Shown: positions 1 to 9,119, counted from the stretch's first letter. The stretch: DNA of 64,000 nt from Mycobacterium sp. ACS1612 (GCF_001667505.1 NZ_LZHZ01000018.1:62001-126000), one strand, 5' to 3'. The notes: a model not told the origin generated them from the letters alone. Translations and numbers: made by a program.

Positions 1-74
1 AGCACGGTCATCTGCCTTCTGCAGGCGGCAGGTGGCGGCCCATTGACGGGTTCAGCGCACCGCTGAGTCGAGAG

Positions 75-311
75 TTACTGCATCACAAAGTTATTCGGTG
101 CCGGCGGAGGCGGCGGCGGGTCCGGCAGACACAACCCGGTGTTGGCGTAGTCGAAGTACCGGCCTGGCAGGCAGAACGGCGCGCAGTGGTCGGTGGTGCC
201 CGTCTCGCCGTCGGCGCACGCGGTGTTGACCGCGGGCGGTGCGGTGATGGCGGACGCCATCGCTGCCGTCAACGCCAACGCGGACAGCGCCGCGATCACA
301 ACCCGTCGCAT
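75..311 (-). CDS. Small secreted proline-tailed protein
   Basis: A 78-residue protein with an N-terminal signal peptide: two arginines, then an Ala/Leu-rich stretch to about residue 28, with likely cleavage near ASA or APPAV. The mature part is about 50 residues. It contains four cysteines (around ACAD, HCAPFC and LCLPD), which could form two disulfides outside the cell, and ends in a run of prolines before PNNFVMQ. It is divergent from selO with about 40 bp between them. Short Cys/Pro secreted proteins of this type are common in mycobacteria, but I recognise no function. Confidence 0.6.
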   Translation of the reverse strand: MRRVVIAALSALALTAAMASAITAPPAVNTACADGETGTTDHCAPFCLPGRYFDYANTGLCLPDPPPPPPAPNNFVMQ

Positions 312-352
312 CGGCTCAGTCTAGGTGCGACAACACCCGTAGTCTGGGTGAA

Positions 353-1813
353 GTGAGCATTGCTTCGAATGCCACCGTCGTTTTGGATGACCGGTTCGCC
401 CGCGAATTGCCCGAGATGGCGGTGCCCTGGAAAGCCCAGGAGCCGCCCGAGCCTCGTCTGCTGATCCTCAACGAGCGGTTGGCCGCCGATCTGGGTCTGG
501 ACGCGGCGTGGCTACGGACGCCTGACGGTGTGCGATTCCTGGCCGGTGTGGCGGTACCCGAGGGCGCCACCCCGGTCGCGCAGGCGTACGCCGGTCATCA
601 GTTCGGCGGGTACGTCCCGCGCCTGGGTGATGGACGCGCACTGCTGCTCGGGGAGATCGCGCGGCCCGACGGTGCGCTTCGCGATGTTGCGCTCAAGGGT
701 TCAGGCGCGACTCCGTTCGCCAGGGCCGGTGACGGCCTGGCCGCAGTCGGCCCGATGTTGCGCGAGTACGTCATCAGCGAGGCGATGCACGCGCTCGGGA
801 TCCCCACCACCCGGTCGCTGGCGGTCGTCGCGACGGGTCGCGACGTGCTCCGGGAGACCCCGCTGCCGGGTGCGCTGCTGGTGCGGGTGGCGAGCAGCCA
901 TCTGCGGGTCGGCAGCTTTCAATACGCCGCCAACGCGGGGGATGTCGACCTGGTACGCCGACTGGCCGAGCACGCCATCGCCAGGCACCATCCGGCCGCC
1001 GCTGAGGCGGCCAACCCGTATCGCGCACTGTTCGAGGCGGTGGTCGCGGCGCAGGCGTCCCTGGTCTCGCAGTGGATGGCTGTCGGCTTCGTGCACGGGG
1101 TGATGAACACCGACAACATGACCATCTCCGGCGAAACCATCGACTACGGGCCATGCGCGTTCATGGATGCCTACGACCCGGCCACGGTGTTCAGCTCGAT
1201 CGACAGCTGGGGTCGCTACGCGTACGGACAGCAGCCCGCGGTCGCGGCGTGGAACCTTGCCCGGTTCGCCGAGACGCTGCTGCCGCTGTTCGCCGAGGAC
1301 GCCGACGACGCGGTCACGCTCGCCCAGGAGTCACTCGACGGGTTCCGCAGTCGGTACACGGCGGCGACGACGACGGGAATGCTGGCGAAGCTCGGGCTGC
1401 GCGACGTCGACGACGAAGTGGCCGTCCCGCTGCTTTCCGACCTGCTCGACCAACTCGAGCAGAGCCGCGTCGACCACACGTCGTTCTACCGGCACCTCGG
1501 ACGGGCGGCCGGCGGCGACACCGAGCCCGCGCGTGGCCTGTTCGTAGACCTCGCCCGGTTCGACGGTTGGCTGGCGCGCTGGCGGGCGTTGGGGCCGGAC
1601 GCCGACGCGATGGACCGCGTCAACCCGGTGTACATCCCGCGCAATCACCTGGTCGAGGAAGCGTTGTCGGCGGCCACCGCCGGCGACCTCGATCCGCTGA
1701 CACGGCTGCTCGACGCCGTCACCACGCCGTACGACGTACGGCCCGGTCTCGAGCGCTACGCCGAGCCGGCGCCCGACGACTTCGGCTCCTACCGAACCTT
1801 CTGCGGCACCTAG
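353..1813 (+). CDS. selO: SelO/YdiU family protein adenylyltransferase
   Basis: A 486-residue SelO pseudokinase-fold protein. The family transfers AMP from ATP to Ser, Thr or Tyr of target proteins and is linked to oxidative-stress protection. Visible hallmarks are [16 protein letters not shown] at about residues 79-94, the LKGSG nucleotide loop near 114-118, and the catalytic block MNTDNM then DYGPCAFMD at about 251-272, which supplies the metal-binding Asn and Asp. The protein ends in FCGT. This Cys pairs with the GPC Cys in the E. coli enzyme, and eukaryotic SelO has selenocysteine near this end. The start is GTG at 353. The length is normal for the family. It converges on the lyase gene downstream. 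Confidence 0.93.
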   Translation: MSIASNATVVLDDRFARELPEMAVPWKAQEPPEPRLLILNERLAADLGLDAAWLRTPDGVRFLAGVAVPEGATPVAQAYAGHQFGGYVPRLGDGRALLLGEIARPDGALRDVALKGSGATPFARAGDGLAAVGPMLREYVISEAMHALGIPTTRSLAVVATGRDVLRETPLPGALLVRVASSHLRVGSFQYAANAGDVDLVRRLAEHAIARHHPAAAEAANPYRALFEAVVAAQASLVSQWMAVGFVHGVMNTDNMTISGETIDYGPCAFMDAYDPATVFSSIDSWGRYAYGQQPAVAAWNLARFAETLLPLFAEDADDAVTLAQESLDGFRSRYTAATTTGMLAKLGLRDVDDEVAVPLLSDLLDQLEQSRVDHTSFYRHLGRAAGGDTEPARGLFVDLARFDGWLARWRALGPDADAMDRVNPVYIPRNHLVEEALSAATAGDLDPLTRLLDAVTTPYDVRPGLERYAEPAPDDFGSYRTFCGT

Positions 1814-1833
1814 GCGCGAACGGCGCGGAAGGG

Positions 1834-2751
1834 TCAGTAGTGGTAGGTGTCTGACGGCGCAGGCATGTGCACCGGCTCGTCGTCGAAATGCGACACCTCG
1901 ATGCCGTAGGACCGTGCGAGCTCCAGGATCTTGGTGGCCCTGGCGATGCGCGGCAGGTCGGACCCGTTGCGGATCTCTCCGCCATCCCGCTCGAACTCCG
2001 CGAAAAACTCTTTCGCCCAAGCGATTTCGTCCTGCGACGGGGACAATCCCTCGTTGACGACGGCGCACTGGTCGGGGTTCAGGCAGATCTTGCCGGTCAT
2101 CCCGAACTCCACCGACACCGCGGTGGCCTCGATCAGCTTCAGTGGGTTCGAGCCGATGGTCGGCCCGTCGATCGCGCTCGGCAGATGCGCCGCCTTGGCG
2201 GCGATGGTGAATCGGGACCGGGTGTAGGCCAGCGTGGCAGGGTCGTCCCCGAAGCCGGTGTCGCGGCGGAAATCGCCGATGCCGAACGCGAGTCGGAATG
2301 TGCCCTTCGCCGCGGCGATCTCGGTGATGCGTTCCAGGCCGCGGGCCGTCTCCACCAGCGCAACGATCGGCACGTTAGGCAGCCGCTTCGCGGTTTCGGT
2401 GACGTGGTCGACCGACTCGACCATCGCCAACATGACGCCGCCGACGGAAGTGTCGGCGAGTGCCTTCAGATCGTCGGCCCACCACGGCGTGCCGAACCCG
2501 TTGATCCGCACCCAGTCCGAGTTGCCCGCGGCGAGCCACTGCACCACGTTGTCGCGGGCAGTGGTCTTGTCCTTCGGCGCGACGGCGTCCTCGATGTCGA
2601 GGACGACGATGTCCGCGCGCGAGTGCGCGGCCGCCTGGAACCGGTCTGCCTGCGCGCCGTTTACCAGCAGCCAGCTCCTCGCCAGAACCGGGTCGAGGCG
2701 CGAACCGACGTCGGCCGGATCCGGCGCGTCGGTGGTGACCTGTTCAGACAT
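1834..2751 (-). CDS. HpcH/HpaI (CitE-like) CoA ester lyase
   Basis: A 305-residue TIM-barrel lyase of the CitE/malyl-CoA lyase superfamily, which cleaves or forms C-C bonds in acyl-CoA thioesters such as citramalyl- or malyl-CoA with Mg2+. Supporting motifs are the early NGAQADRFQAA arginine, the acidic metal-binding strand VVLDIEDAVAPKDK (about residues 49-62), VRINGFGTPWW, and the metal-ligand glutamate in ALVETARGLERI. It resembles the stand-alone CitE-like proteins of mycobacteria, which have no citrate-lyase alpha or gamma partner, and none is present here. The exact substrate cannot be told from sequence. Confidence 0.85.
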   Translation of the reverse strand: MSEQVTTDAPDPADVGSRLDPVLARSWLLVNGAQADRFQAAAHSRADIVVLDIEDAVAPKDKTTARDNVVQWLAAGNSDWVRINGFGTPWWADDLKALADTSVGGVMLAMVESVDHVTETAKRLPNVPIVALVETARGLERITEIAAAKGTFRLAFGIGDFRRDTGFGDDPATLAYTRSRFTIAAKAAHLPSAIDGPTIGSNPLKLIEATAVSVEFGMTGKICLNPDQCAVVNEGLSPSQDEIAWAKEFFAEFERDGGEIRNGSDLPRIARATKILELARSYGIEVSHFDDEPVHMPAPSDTYHY

Positions 2752-2809
2752 GGGTCAATGCTGGCCTAAACGGTGGCGGCAAGGCAAAGGGGGGTGGTAA
2801 ACCTCCGGC

Positions 2810-3565
2810 ATGGCCGAGCGTGTCACCTTCCTCAGCTCGACGGGGCCCGCTCTGGCAGGCATCATCGACCGGCCCGCTGGCGAGCCGCGTGGCTGGGGCG
2901 TCTTCTCGCACGGATTCACCCTCGGTAAGGACTCGCCTGCCGCGGCGCGCATCTGCAAGCAGCTCGCCGAGGACGGCATCGGCATGCTGCGCTTCGACGC
3001 CCTTGGGCTCGGCGATTCGGAGGGCGACTGGGGCGACGGCTCGTTCACCGTGAAGGTCAACGACGTGATCCGGGCGTGCGAGTTCATGGCCGACCAGGGC
3101 ACACCCGTCGACATTTTGGTCGGGCACTCGTTCGGCGGTGCGGCGGTGATCGCCGCCGCACGGCAGTGCCCAGCGGTGTCCGCGGTGGCCACCATCGGCG
3201 CGCCGATGGACCCTTCCCACGCCGAACAGCAATACGACGCCGTGGTCGACCAGGTGTTGTCCGAGGGCAGCGCGCAGTGGATGGTGGGCGGACGCTGCCT
3301 GACACTGAAACGGGCGTTCGTCGAGGACGTCCGCGCGGCGGCGCTGCACGACAAAATCCGTGGCCTGAAGATGCCGCTGCTGATCCTGCACTCCCCGACC
3401 GACAACACCGTCGGCATCGCCAACGCCAGCGAGATCTTCCGCACCGCCCGTCATCCGCGCAGCTTCGTCTCCCTCGAAGGATCCGAGCACCTGCTGACAG
3501 GCCCGGGGCAGGCGCGCCGCGCCGCGCGCATCATCGGCGCATGGGCCGACGCCTATCTCGGGTAG
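2810..3565 (+). CDS. Alpha/beta hydrolase
   Basis: A 251-residue cytoplasmic alpha/beta hydrolase with no signal peptide. The nucleophile elbow is GHSFGG (Ser near residue 107). The oxyanion-hole segment is FSHGFTLGKDS near 31-41. The acid lies in LHSPTDNTVG and the catalytic His in EGSEHLL near the C-terminus. The HGFTLGKDS entry is typical of the hydrolase domain that precedes OsmC domains in some fused proteins, but here the protein ends after the hydrolase. It starts 58 bp after the divergent lyase gene. The substrate is unknown. Confidence 0.82.
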   Translation: MAERVTFLSSTGPALAGIIDRPAGEPRGWGVFSHGFTLGKDSPAAARICKQLAEDGIGMLRFDALGLGDSEGDWGDGSFTVKVNDVIRACEFMADQGTPVDILVGHSFGGAAVIAAARQCPAVSAVATIGAPMDPSHAEQQYDAVVDQVLSEGSAQWMVGGRCLTLKRAFVEDVRAAALHDKIRGLKMPLLILHSPTDNTVGIANASEIFRTARHPRSFVSLEGSEHLLTGPGQARRAARIIGAWADAYLG

Positions 3566-3636
3566 GCGTTTGGGGTCCAAACGGGCCGGGTATCCAGCCG
3601 CGGCATTTGCGAAGCGACGTTGTTCGGGAGTCTGCA

Positions 3637-4338
3637 ATGAGTGTCATCGGTCGGGTTGTCGGCGCTGCGGTCATCGCGGTTTCGACGGTTTCAGGCAGTG
3701 TCATCAGTAGTGCGGGTGCGGCGGCCGCGCCGTGTCCCGACGTCGAAGTGATTTTTGCCAGAGGCACTTTCGAGCCCGCGGGCGTCGGCGGAACAGGGCA
3801 GGCGTTCGTCGATGCGTTGAGCAGTCGGCTCGCCGGTAAGTCGGTCGACGTGTATCCGGTCAACTATCCGGCGTCGCTGGACTTCGCGACCGCCTCCGAC
3901 GGTGTGGTCGACGCAAGCAACAAGGTTCGCGACGTCGCGAACAGTTGCCCGGACACCAAGATCGTGCTCGGCGGCTACTCACAAGGTGCGGCGGTCGTCG
4001 CGTACACGACCGTCGATTCGGTGCCCGACGGTTTCGCGCTTCCTGCGGGCATCACCGGGCCGATGGCCCCTGAAGTGGCAAAGCATGTCGCGGCGGTGGC
4101 GTTGTTCGGCAAGCCGTCGAGCGGTTTCCTGCAGATGATCTACACCGGGGCGCCGCCGATCACGGTCGGGGCGCTCTACACGGGCAAGACGATCGACCTG
4201 TGCATCCCCGAGGACAACATCTGCTCGCCGACCGGCACCGACAACGCCGCGCACAACCTGTATGCGGCCAACGGGATGACGGATCAAGCCGCTGACTTCG
4301 CCGCCCAGCGGGTCAGGCCGAACGGGTCGAGAACATAA
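3637..4338 (+). CDS. Secreted cutinase family esterase
   Basis: A 233-residue member of the mycobacterial cutinase-like (Culp) family, secreted serine esterases or lipases acting on lipid esters. The signal peptide runs to about residue 28 (ends GAAAA). The mature protein begins PCPDVEVIFARGTFE, the conserved cutinase start. Nucleophile motif is GGYSQGAAV. The acid is in CIPEDNIC and the His in AHNLYAANG. Four cysteines fit the two family disulfides. I chose ATG 3637 because the signal peptide starts exactly there; the frame is open farther upstream but without signal-like sequence. Length is normal. Confidence 0.92.
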   Translation: MSVIGRVVGAAVIAVSTVSGSVISSAGAAAAPCPDVEVIFARGTFEPAGVGGTGQAFVDALSSRLAGKSVDVYPVNYPASLDFATASDGVVDASNKVRDVANSCPDTKIVLGGYSQGAAVVAYTTVDSVPDGFALPAGITGPMAPEVAKHVAAVALFGKPSSGFLQMIYTGAPPITVGALYTGKTIDLCIPEDNICSPTGTDNAAHNLYAANGMTDQAADFAAQRVRPNGSRT

Positions 4339-4377
4339 GAACCGAATATCTGCGGGCGTCCGGGCGTTGAGTCAGCC

Positions 4378-4893
4378 GTGGAAACCTGGGATGCGATCCG
4401 AGCGCGTCGAAACGTCAGGAACTATCGGCCCGACCCGGTGCCCGACGACGCTCTGCAGCGAATCGTGGAGGCGGGCTGGCGCGCGCCCTCGGCGAAGAAC
4501 CGCCAGCCGTGGGATTTCGTCATCGTCACCGATCCTGGGCAACTGCAGGAACTTTCGACCGTCTGGCCAGGCGCTGGCCACATCGCGTCGGCACCCGCTG
4601 CCATCGTTCTGGTCGCCCCGGTGCCGCCCGACGAGCGACGCAAGCTGCTCGACCAGTACGACCTGGGCCAGGCCACGATGGCGATGACCGTCGCCGCGAC
4701 CGACCTTGGCGTCGGCACCGGCCATTCCTCGGTCGGCGATCAGGAGAAGGCCCGCGCGATTCTCGGAGTGCCCGCCGACCGCATCGTCGCCTACATGCTC
4801 GGCGTCGGCTATCCGGCCGACCGCCCGCTGAAGCCGATCGCCAAACCCGACCGCAGGCCGATCGACGAGGTCGTGCACCGCGGCAAGTGGTGA
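4378..4893 (+). CDS. Nitroreductase family protein
   Basis: A 171-residue single-domain nitroreductase-fold FMN enzyme. The N-terminal FMN phosphate motif is RARRNVRNYRPDPV (residues 7-20). APSAKNRQPWDFVIV (about 36-50) is the second conserved block, and the C-terminal DRPLKPIAKPDRRP carries the usual basic residues before the end. The family reduces nitroaromatics, quinones or related substrates with NAD(P)H, and some members have deazaflavin or dehalogenase roles. It starts at GTG 4378, 39 bp after the cutinase gene, probably as a separate function. Confidence 0.85.
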   Translation: METWDAIRARRNVRNYRPDPVPDDALQRIVEAGWRAPSAKNRQPWDFVIVTDPGQLQELSTVWPGAGHIASAPAAIVLVAPVPPDERRKLLDQYDLGQATMAMTVAATDLGVGTGHSSVGDQEKARAILGVPADRIVAYMLGVGYPADRPLKPIAKPDRRPIDEVVHRGKW

Positions 4894-4939
4894 CTCAGGA
4901 CAGCACCAGCTAGGCGATGTTGACCAGGACGAGCCAAGT

Positions 4940-5596
4940 TCATCCGTCGAGCTCACCAAGAATCCCACGCTCGATGGCGGCGCGGGAGCGCTCCGGCAGC
5001 ACGATCAGACCGTCCAGTTCCCGCGCGGCGACGGCGTAGGCCTGCTCCCGTTCCTGCCGCGTCGCGCCCTCGTCCACCGCGACCCGCAAGGCGCTGCGGG
5101 CCCGGGTCAGCCGCTGCTGCTCCGGCTTCGTGAAGTCGTTGCGCCGCTTGCGTATCGCTTCGCTTTCCGCGACGTCGAAGGCCGTCACGTAGTTCTCGAC
5201 GGCGTCCAGGTACTCGCGGGCGGCGTCACCGTCCTGGAGCAGATCCTCGACGTTGGCGGGCCGCAGCAGATCCGCCCGCAGCTTGGCCCGGTGGAAACGC
5301 TCGGTCAGCGGGTTGCGCATATCGGTCATCAGCGGGAAGTCGAGTAGCTTGCCGACGTCCAGTTCGTAGTCCAGCCAGCGGGTATCCGTTCGGTCGTGCT
5401 CCTTGATCGTCCGGGTGATGGCACGCCACTGCGCCGCCCGACTGGTCACTGTCGTCGCCGCGGCGCCCACTGACTCGCGGTCCTGCTGCTGACGGTCGCG
5501 AGCAGCGGAGATGGCCTTCACTCCGGCGAACCCGAGACCGATGAGCGGCACGACGACTATCAGCAACTCGACGAGTCGGACCAGCAACAGCCCCAT
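4940..5596 (-). CDS. Membrane-anchored protein of unknown function
   Basis: A 218-residue protein with one strongly hydrophobic N-terminal helix (about residues 2-26, LLLVRLVELLIVVVPLIGLG) and a long hydrophilic, mostly helical tail rich in Arg, Glu and Asp (RQQQDRESV, RKRRNDFTKPEQQRLTRAR). The tail probably lies in the cytoplasm. Mycobacteria have similar one-helix proteins of unknown role. The start at ATG 5596 puts the hydrophobic helix at the N-terminus; open frame continues upstream but overlaps the oxidoreductase gene on the other strand. I cannot assign a function. Confidence 0.7.
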   Translation of the reverse strand: MGLLLVRLVELLIVVVPLIGLGFAGVKAISAARDRQQQDRESVGAAATTVTSRAAQWRAITRTIKEHDRTDTRWLDYELDVGKLLDFPLMTDMRNPLTERFHRAKLRADLLRPANVEDLLQDGDAAREYLDAVENYVTAFDVAESEAIRKRRNDFTKPEQQRLTRARSALRVAVDEGATRQEREQAYAVAARELDGLIVLPERSRAAIERGILGELDG

Positions 5597-5669
5597 GACG
5601 CCAGGATGCCATTGCGCCGCGACTGCGCGTATTCTGGGTTGCTCAACCCAATCTTGTCTGGAGGCCGGC

Positions 5670-6692
5670 ATGCCCAATGCACTCGCCGTCGTACGTGAAC
5701 AGTCCAGTGACCAGAGCATGCGCGCGATCATCCTGACCAAGTTCGGTGGGCTCGACAGCTTGGTCTACGCCGAAATCCCGAAGCCGCTGCCGAAGGACGG
5801 CGAAGTCGTGATCGAAGTCAAAGGCTTCGGCATCAACCATGCGGAGATGCACATGCGGCGCGGCGAATGGGCCGAGGCCGCCGAGGTCAGCGGCATCGAG
5901 TGCGTCGGCGTCGTCGATTCGTGTCCCGGCGGTGAGTTCCCGGTGGGCGCCAAGGTGGCGGCACTGATGGGCGGTCTCGGGAGAACCATCAACGGCAGTT
6001 ACGCCGAATACACCCGGGTACGCGCCACGAACGTCGCACTCATCGAATCCGACCTGCCGTGGTCGCAACTCGCCGCGCTGCCCGAGACGTACGCGACGGC
6101 GTGGACATGCCTGTTCCGCAACCTCGAACTCGGGGCCGGGCAGACCATCCTGATCCGCGGCGCGACTTCGTCTTTCGGGCAGGCCGCAGTCAAGATGAGT
6201 GTGGCCGCGGGTGCACGGGTCATCGCCACCACGCGCAGTCGCGAACGGTTCGGACTGCTCGAGCAACTCGGGGTGTCGCGCGTCGAATTCGAGGCGCCGG
6301 ATCTGGCGGGCCGCATCGCCGAGTCGAAACAGCTGGACGCGGTGCTCGACCTGGTCGGCAACAGTACGATTCTCGACTCCCTCGACATGCTGCGCCGCGG
6401 CGGCAGCGCATGCCTGGCGGGGTGGTTGGGCGGACTCGATCCGATCGGCGACTTCAACCCGTTGGCGCGGATGGCCAGTGGGGTGAATCTGAACTTCTTC
6501 GGCAGCTTCGTGTTCGGCACACCTGGTTTCCCGCTGTCAGATGTGCCGTTGCAGGACATCGCGCAACAGGTGGCCGACGGCCGACTGGAGGCCGCACCGT
6601 CGCGCGTGTTCCCCTTCGACCAGATCCACGAGGCGCACCGTGTCATGGAGTCCGGCGAGGCAGGCGGGAAGATGGTCGTGGTGCTCGACTAG
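5670..6692 (+). CDS. Zinc-less quinone oxidoreductase (MDR family)
   Basis: A 340-residue NADPH:quinone reductase-like medium-chain dehydrogenase. The N-terminal GroES-like domain includes VKGFGINHAEMHMRRG. The Rossmann half has RGATSSFGQAAVKMSVAAGA at about residues 165-184, a variant of the usual GAAGGVG loop, followed by ATTRSRERF. It lacks the zinc-ligand set of alcohol dehydrogenases. A good ribosome-binding site (GGAGG, about 6 bp upstream) supports ATG 5670; a second ATG at 5718 gives the family core MRAIILTKFG and is a weaker alternative. It ends one base before the next, convergent gene. Confidence 0.85.
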   Translation: MPNALAVVREQSSDQSMRAIILTKFGGLDSLVYAEIPKPLPKDGEVVIEVKGFGINHAEMHMRRGEWAEAAEVSGIECVGVVDSCPGGEFPVGAKVAALMGGLGRTINGSYAEYTRVRATNVALIESDLPWSQLAALPETYATAWTCLFRNLELGAGQTILIRGATSSFGQAAVKMSVAAGARVIATTRSRERFGLLEQLGVSRVEFEAPDLAGRIAESKQLDAVLDLVGNSTILDSLDMLRRGGSACLAGWLGGLDPIGDFNPLARMASGVNLNFFGSFVFGTPGFPLSDVPLQDIAQQVADGRLEAAPSRVFPFDQIHEAHRVMESGEAGGKMVVVLD

Positions 6693-7559
6693 CTACCCCG
6701 CCAGCGACAGGCGTCTCGCGGGGGCCAGCCAGGTCGCGATGTTGCGGACGTAGTCCTTGAAGATGTCGAGCCGGGACGGGTCGGCCTTGATTTGCGTGCC
6801 CGGCACCTCGGTGACGAAAGTCGGTGCGCCGCAACCAAGATCCCAGTTGTAGTCGGCGAAGTGATGGAATGTCGATTCGGCGATCGCCCGGCCGATGGTG
6901 CGACCGTCGGGTGAGCGTTCACCGTCCAGGGCGACGGCGAGGTTGAAGTGCCGACCGGTCGCGGTGCTGCGGCCCCGCGCGATCGTGGTCGCGAATGGTC
7001 CAGTCGCCGATACCAGGCCCTCGTGGGGGTGAGCCGGGAACCATTCGATCCGTCCGCTTGCCGTCCTGTCCGTTCGCAGCAACTCGTGCACCGGTCCGTC
7101 GACGAGCACGGGTTGATAGTCGCCGTTGGCGCCGGAGTGGTAGTTCGGCCACGAGATGGCCGGGGTGTCCTGGTCGTCGCACATCGTGGCAGGGTCGATG
7201 CTCTTGTCGTGGAACTCGTTGACCACGCCCAGTGAGCCGAGTCGGCTTATGCAGCAACCCAAGTCCTGATGGTCACGTGCGGTGAGCACACCTCCGCCGT
7301 TCTCGCGGAACTGGCGTATCGCGTACGCGTCGGCGGCCGACAAGCCGTCGCCGACGTCCACGGCCATCAGCCACAGTTGGTCGTAGCCGAGGTCGTCGAG
7401 GTGGCTGAGCACCGGATCGTCTCCGTCCCGATTGGCCCGGTTACGTGCCACCACCTCGTGGCCAGCGGCGCGCAGCTCGTCGGCGAGCAGTGAGAACCGG
7501 GCGACGTCCCAGTCGTCGGAACTCTCAGTGATCGTGGTTTGCAACAGGATTCGTGACAT
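6693..7559 (-). CDS. Conserved ThuA/glutamine-amidotransferase-fold-like protein
   Basis: A 288-residue protein with a Rossmann-like start (MSRILLQTTITESSDDWDV), then DQLWLMAVDVGDGLS and FRENGGGVLTARDHQDLG. This layout matches ThuA-like and type I glutamine amidotransferase-like folds, where the GGG-turn carries the elbow, although no clear catalytic Cys-His pair is visible. The C-terminal half has FHHFADYNWDLG. The family is conserved in actinobacteria and proteobacteria but has no proven activity that I know of. ATG 7559 is favoured over GTG 7568. It is downstream of the cupin-like fragment and the SDR gene on the same strand. Confidence 0.6.
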   Translation of the reverse strand: MSRILLQTTITESSDDWDVARFSLLADELRAAGHEVVARNRANRDGDDPVLSHLDDLGYDQLWLMAVDVGDGLSAADAYAIRQFRENGGGVLTARDHQDLGCCISRLGSLGVVNEFHDKSIDPATMCDDQDTPAISWPNYHSGANGDYQPVLVDGPVHELLRTDRTASGRIEWFPAHPHEGLVSATGPFATTIARGRSTATGRHFNLAVALDGERSPDGRTIGRAIAESTFHHFADYNWDLGCGAPTFVTEVPGTQIKADPSRLDIFKDYVRNIATWLAPARRLSLAG

Positions 7560-7574
7560 CAGGACCAACTCCGT

Positions 7575-7804
7575 TCAATCGACTTCGGCGGCAGTGACGC
7601 GTAGATGCGCCCTGGCGGCCAGTTCCTGGTCGTCGACCAGGGTCAGCATCGGCCGGCCCGAATCACCCGCGAAGGTTGGCCTTCGAGTTCGAAGAGCATC
7701 TCCCCCTCCAGCATGGCGTGCGCCCCCTCGGGAAAGAACGGCGGTTGTACCTCCTGCACAACCGACAACGCGTTTTCCCAGTCGGGGTCATACTTCGTGG
7801 GCAT
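7575..7804 (-). pseudogene. Short cupin-like remnant, apparently frameshifted
   Basis: A 53-codon reading frame starts at ATG 7804 behind a strong ribosome-binding site (AAGGAGAG). It reads like the start of a small cupin: VQEVQPPFFPEGAHAMLEGE then FELEGQPSRVIRAG, where cupins usually continue into a flux-barrel His motif. It stops at 7643. A second frame, 7649-7575, begins inside it and encodes LTLVDDQELAARAHLRVTA. Together they suggest a cupin gene that lost its middle and went out of frame. A genuine 53-residue peptide is the alternative. Confidence 0.4.
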
Positions 7805-7826
7805 CGAGATCTCTCCTTGTTTTCCG

Positions 7827-8549
7827 TCAGACCGCCGTGCCGCCGCCGTCGACGTGCAGGGTCGACCCGGTGATGAACGTCGACCGCGGGGAGGCGAGGA
7901 ACAGAATCGCCTCGGCGATCTCCTCCGGTTTGGCGGTGCGGCCCAGCGGCAGCGCACGACCCAACTCCTCGTTGGTGTCGCCCCATTCCGCCTCGACGCC
8001 TTCAGTTTTCGTCGGGCCGGGTGCGACGCTGTTGACCCGCACGCCGTGTGGGCCGAACTCCGCTGCCCACGTTCGGGTCAGTGATTCCAGCGCCGCCTTG
8101 GATGCGCTGTACGCGCCAGCACCGGGGACTCCTCGTGACGCGACCATCGTGGTGACGTTGATGATGCTGCCGTGTCCGCGTTCGACCATCCCCGGTACCA
8201 GTCCGGCGGCGAGGAAGTAGCTGGCGCGGACGTTGGTGTCGAAGGTCTTCTCGAACGACGTCACGTCCTGGTCGACGGTGAGCGAGGCCGGGAAGCTGGC
8301 CGCGTTGTTCACCAGGATGTCGATGTTCCCGACCTGGACCACAAGCGATTTCACCGACTCGATGTCCGACAGGTCGGCCTGGACGAAGCGCACGCTGCCG
8401 TCGATTGCCGCTGCGGCCGCCTTCCCCCGCTCGGCGTCGCGTCCCGAGATGACGACCGTCGCGCCTTCATGTGTCAGCAGCCGCGCGGCTGCCAGGCCGA
8501 TGCCAGCCGTTCCTCCGGTGACCAGGGCCGTCTTGTACGCCAACTCCAC
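7827..8549 (-). CDS. SDR family oxidoreductase
   Basis: A 240-residue classical short-chain dehydrogenase. The cofactor loop is TGGTAGIG (residues 10-17), with ISGRDAERGKAAA after beta2 suggesting NADP(H) use, and NNAASF for the NAG motif. The catalytic Ser, Tyr and Lys lie in INVTTMVAS and the YSASKAALESL segment. The C-terminus ends THLHVDGGG-like (STLHVDGGGTAV), which is usual for the family. It starts 9 bp downstream of the ECF sigma gene and is probably co-transcribed with it, so it may be part of that sigma factor's stress response. Substrate unknown. Confidence 0.88.
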   Translation of the reverse strand: MELAYKTALVTGGTAGIGLAAARLLTHEGATVVISGRDAERGKAAAAAIDGSVRFVQADLSDIESVKSLVVQVGNIDILVNNAASFPASLTVDQDVTSFEKTFDTNVRASYFLAAGLVPGMVERGHGSIINVTTMVASRGVPGAGAYSASKAALESLTRTWAAEFGPHGVRVNSVAPGPTKTEGVEAEWGDTNEELGRALPLGRTAKPEEIAEAILFLASPRSTFITGSTLHVDGGGTAV

Positions 8550-8558
8550 TGCTGACTC

Positions 8559-9119
8559 CTATGCGACTTGTGATTCGATGTCGGCCAGCGCGATGCGCAG
8601 CCGTTGCCTGCCCCGCGATGCGCGCGACATCACGGTTCCGTGCGGGATGCCGAGGATCGCGGCGGTTTCCGCGTATGTGTAGCCCTGGACGTCGGCGTAG
8701 AACACCACCGAACGGAAACCGTCCGGCAGTGCGGCCATCGCCGTCTTGATCACGTGGTCGGGCAGCGCATCGAGCACCTCGGCTTCGGCGGACCGGTGCG
8801 CAGCGGTCGTCCGCGCGGCGCCGTCGGCCAGGTCGCGCTCGGTGATCACGTCGACGGGGACCTCACAAGGGCGGCACTGGCGGGCGCGGAAGGCGCTGAT
8901 CCACCGGTTCTGCAGGATCCGGAACAGCCACGCCTTGAGGTTGCTGCCGTCGTGGAACGTGTGGAACCCCGCGTAAGCGTGCATGAGTGCGTCCTGCAAC
9001 AGGTCTTCGGCGTCAGCCTCGTTGCGGGTCAGCCGGCGGGCCCGGCGAAGCAGCACGCCGAACAGCGGTTCGGTTTCGCGGGCGAAGCGCGCAGCGAGGT
9101 CGGCATCGGGTCCTGGCAT
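8559..9119 (-). CDS. ECF sigma factor, SigH/SigR-like
   Basis: A 186-residue ECF sigma factor. Region 2 spans about residues 18-85 with ADAEDLLQDALMHAYAGF and the -10 contact helix LKAWLFRILQNRWISAFR. Region 4 spans about 120-180 with ALPDGFRSVVFYADVQG and the helix-turn-helix IPHGTVMSRASRGR. The layout, and especially the NLKAW and YADVQG blocks, match the SigH/SigR group that senses thiol oxidation through a zinc anti-sigma factor. No zinc anti-sigma gene follows. Instead an SDR gene starts 9 bp downstream, so control of this sigma factor may be unusual. Confidence 0.85.
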   Translation of the reverse strand: MPGPDADLAARFARETEPLFGVLLRRARRLTRNEADAEDLLQDALMHAYAGFHTFHDGSNLKAWLFRILQNRWISAFRARQCRPCEVPVDVITERDLADGAARTTAAHRSAEAEVLDALPDHVIKTAMAALPDGFRSVVFYADVQGYTYAETAAILGIPHGTVMSRASRGRQRLRIALADIESQVA

